NCBI GenBank assembly: GCA_036785705.1
Contig: JAWUZG010000084.1
Span: forward strand, 15,699,501-15,763,500
Origin: Acanthornis magna
Lineage: Eukaryota > Chordata > Aves > Passeriformes > Acanthizidae
Direction: 5' to 3'
DNA: 64,000 nt
How positions within the stretch are numbered: position 1 is the first letter of the stretch; each line of letters begins with the position of its first letter. This document shows, in pieces, positions 61,751 through 64,000 of this stretch. The position numbers and the translations under genes were made by a program. Under the pieces are notes generated by a model that was not told the DNA's origin, made no database searches, and worked only from the letters and a program-made list of their open reading frames with translations.

Positions 61751-64000
61751 TGCATTTATTATGTCCAACTAATTGGTTAACAGAAGTGCAAAGCTGTTTA
61801 GGAACTTCTTCACGTGTCTTAAGAACAATCAAAGTAGATATGAATTTTCTTGGAAGCCTAAACATTTAATTTCCTTCAGTGCAAGAAGGTTCTTGAGAAT
61901 AAAGACTGGATTTGATTTTCAATTAAATGAATATGAACTTAACTTTGAACTCCCTGGGCTTTTCCTAGAGTGCAATTTCTTATTCAGATAACAGTGAAAG
62001 TGGTATTCAGTCTACAGTGAAATCTTCCTAAATAGCTGCAAGCGCCTCTGAGGAAGAGGGAGAGGAACATCCTTTAATGCACTCAGAAGAGTCCTGTGGT
62101 TACACTTTTAACAAGTATACACTTGATTCTTGTGTGTGTTATAAGGAATACTGAATTGATGAGACTAAATTGGTTGGTTATAGCTTGTAGAAAATCAGAG
62201 CCATAAAACCAGGAAACAATAAGAGAGAAGCTGAAGAAAAAAGTGAAAAATCCTTGCTTTGCAGGAAAAAATATCAAAAAAGCAAGTTGCACGTTGACTT
62301 TTCAAATCATGGGAATAGATAAAAACGAATCTGTGGAAAAAAAATAGAGCAGAAGGTTTTGCAGAGGACTTGAAAGCTCTGCACTATGAAATCAATTACT
62401 TCCCAGCTAAAGAAGAAGTGTTCAAAGACAGCCAAGAGTGCAGAACTCTCAGATGACACAGATCACTGCCAAAGCAGTAACAGAAGGCAAACATTATGTG
62501 CTTTGCTTATTTTTCAGCTGCATGTATTTTGTCACTTTTCCCGTCTCCGAGCACCCTGGGGTCAAGTAATTTTTTCTTTGGTAAATTTTATGGAAAAGTC
62601 AAACAATGAATTGTTTGGCTTGGACAACAGTGGTAGCATGCAGGGAGTCGGGGGAATGTATGTGTGCATTTCCTTCCTGAAACCTGAGACAGGTGCTTGC
62701 CTCCAAATTTCATTCCTTAATTCTTTATCAGATGGCTTTTTACAGTGATTCTTCAGTGCTTCAAATAACTGAGACAATGATGGGGTAAGAGGGAAAGCTC
62801 TGTAATGTGAGATTACCCGTTCCAAAGATAGGAGCTAGAACACAAGCTTAGTTAATCAACTGAATGGAGAGAATTTGGTGATCTTTTGGCTCCATTTGTG
62901 CTGATTAACACACTCATGAAGGCTGTGGGAAAGGGGGTGAGCAGGAAAGTGACAAAGCATTCATCTGATGCAATTGTATTCCAGATAGAAAGGATAAGGG
63001 CAGATAGTGAAGGACTACAAATCTTCTATAGGAGACTGCTTGAGTAATGAAAATAGCATGTGAAGTCTAGAGTAGAGAATTGTAGAGTAATGCACATGGG
63101 AAAAAACTGTATTTTACATTTCACATTAAAAACTGATGGGTTTTGGGCTGATCATTTTCACTGAGGACTGCAGTTCTGGTATTTTCAATCTTCCTGAAAA
63201 ACCCACTCACTCCTTATGCTTCTCTGTGGGCAATGGCAGAACCAGCCTGTTCCATTCTTTTGCTTAAAATAATGCTGCCAGAGGTACTCCAAGAGTTATC
63301 TCTAGATAATTAGCCTTTTAAAGTGCTTTTCTTTTCAGTCTAGAAATCTGCAGTGTTTTCTTTGTGCCACATTAAGGCCATTTGTTCTCCTGATAATTAG
63401 CAAAGGACACTAACTGTGCTCCCTTAGTGTTGTGGAATACATTTTTATATCTGCAGCCTCGTGCTGGGCACTTGCAGCACTTTGTTATCAAGCTTCCAAG
63501 ATGATATGAATGTCAGGTTTTATAGTGGAAGTTGACAAGTGCACTTTAGAAAAGCCATAAATGGGAAATCTGTAGCCCACTGCGTAACAAAATGGTCAGT
63601 GACTGAGGATAAAGGTTAACAAGGTGGAAGCAATAAATCTGATTTAAGTGAAGGGCTCTTCATATCTATCTCAATACCACATCTTAATTAAACAGTATTT
63701 TCCACACCACATAAGGTTTTTTCACTTCCTTTTCAATAATTGGATAGAAACTTGAAAGAATAATCAAGAAAACCAAGTACTATAAGAGAGTGCTAAATTG
63801 CTCTCTGCTTCTAAGTTTTCTGCCTTTTCAAGGCATTTTAAGATTTTTTCTTTAAAGATTGCGTTTCAGATTAAGCTTGAGTGTACATTACACTGATTTA
63901 AAGAGGGGACTTGGGTGACTTACATCTCTGGACAATTCTACCAAGTGTTCAATACCTTAAAAAGAAACCTGCTACCTCCAGAGACAGAATAATTTTAGAC

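Larger units (their letters stand above)
60906..64000. other. Unique DNA with a long hairpin
   Basis: No gene is supported. Frames reach 129 codons (minus, 61476-61865), but that one is translated through the hairpin and direct repeat, so it is probably chance. A 120-codon plus frame (62386-62748) has no known motif. The stretch 63360-63640 has enhancer-like composition. Otherwise nothing was recognised. Confidence 0.5.

Noticed and set aside
61476..61865. 129-codon minus-strand frame
   Set aside because: It runs through the hairpin and the 18-base tandem repeat, so its length is probably accidental.

Overview
The window looks like bird nuclear DNA. The evidence is a set of 5'-truncated CR1 LINE relics with typical avian 3' ends, two solo LTRs of an avian ERVL-type family, AT-rich composition (about 36-38% GC by eye) and otherwise low repeat density. 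I judge a neoavian bird, possibly a songbird, from memory of repeat families only. Nothing looks bacterial, plasmid or organellar: there are no operons, no long coding ORFs, no rRNA or tRNA, and no CRISPR array.

No protein-coding gene can be assigned with confidence. Open frames are short, overlap on both strands and mostly lie in AT-rich sequence, as in an intergenic desert or one large intron. The best exon candidate is on the minus strand at 41143-41345. It has a strong polypyrimidine-AG acceptor, about 66 in-frame codons that look coding, and a stop. A GC-rich patch at about 35290-35610 and a 196-codon minus-strand frame at 12908-13498 also stand out from background.

Layout. 0-20 kb: five CR1 relics (412-592, an ancient one at about 4430-4611, 10235-10500 minus, 12046-12505, 19305-19565) in unique AT-rich DNA. 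20-28 kb: nearly repeat-free. 28-30 kb: one ERVL-type LTR on the plus strand, followed by two short LTR 3'-end fragments. 30-31 kb: a strong CTCF-like motif beside a stretch that looks like a conserved noncoding element. 32 kb: the longest CR1 relic, minus. 38 kb: a second LTR of the same family, minus. 38-54 kb: mostly unique, with the exon candidate, a GATA microsatellite at 46.5 kb and hairpins at 43.9 kb. 54 kb: a CR1 reverse-transcriptase fragment. 55-64 kb: a G-rich minisatellite, several regulatory-looking stretches, a CR1 3' end flush against a 28-base poly-T tract, and a long RNA-like hairpin at 61.7 kb.

The most interesting unexplained signals are the 61675-61750 hairpin, the poly-T-tailed CR1 at 60.7 kb, the CTCF-like site with its neighbour at 30.6-31.0 kb, and the minus-strand exon candidate at 41.2 kb. 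Repeat family calls rest on recall of consensus sequences and on matches between copies inside the window. No alignment was run.
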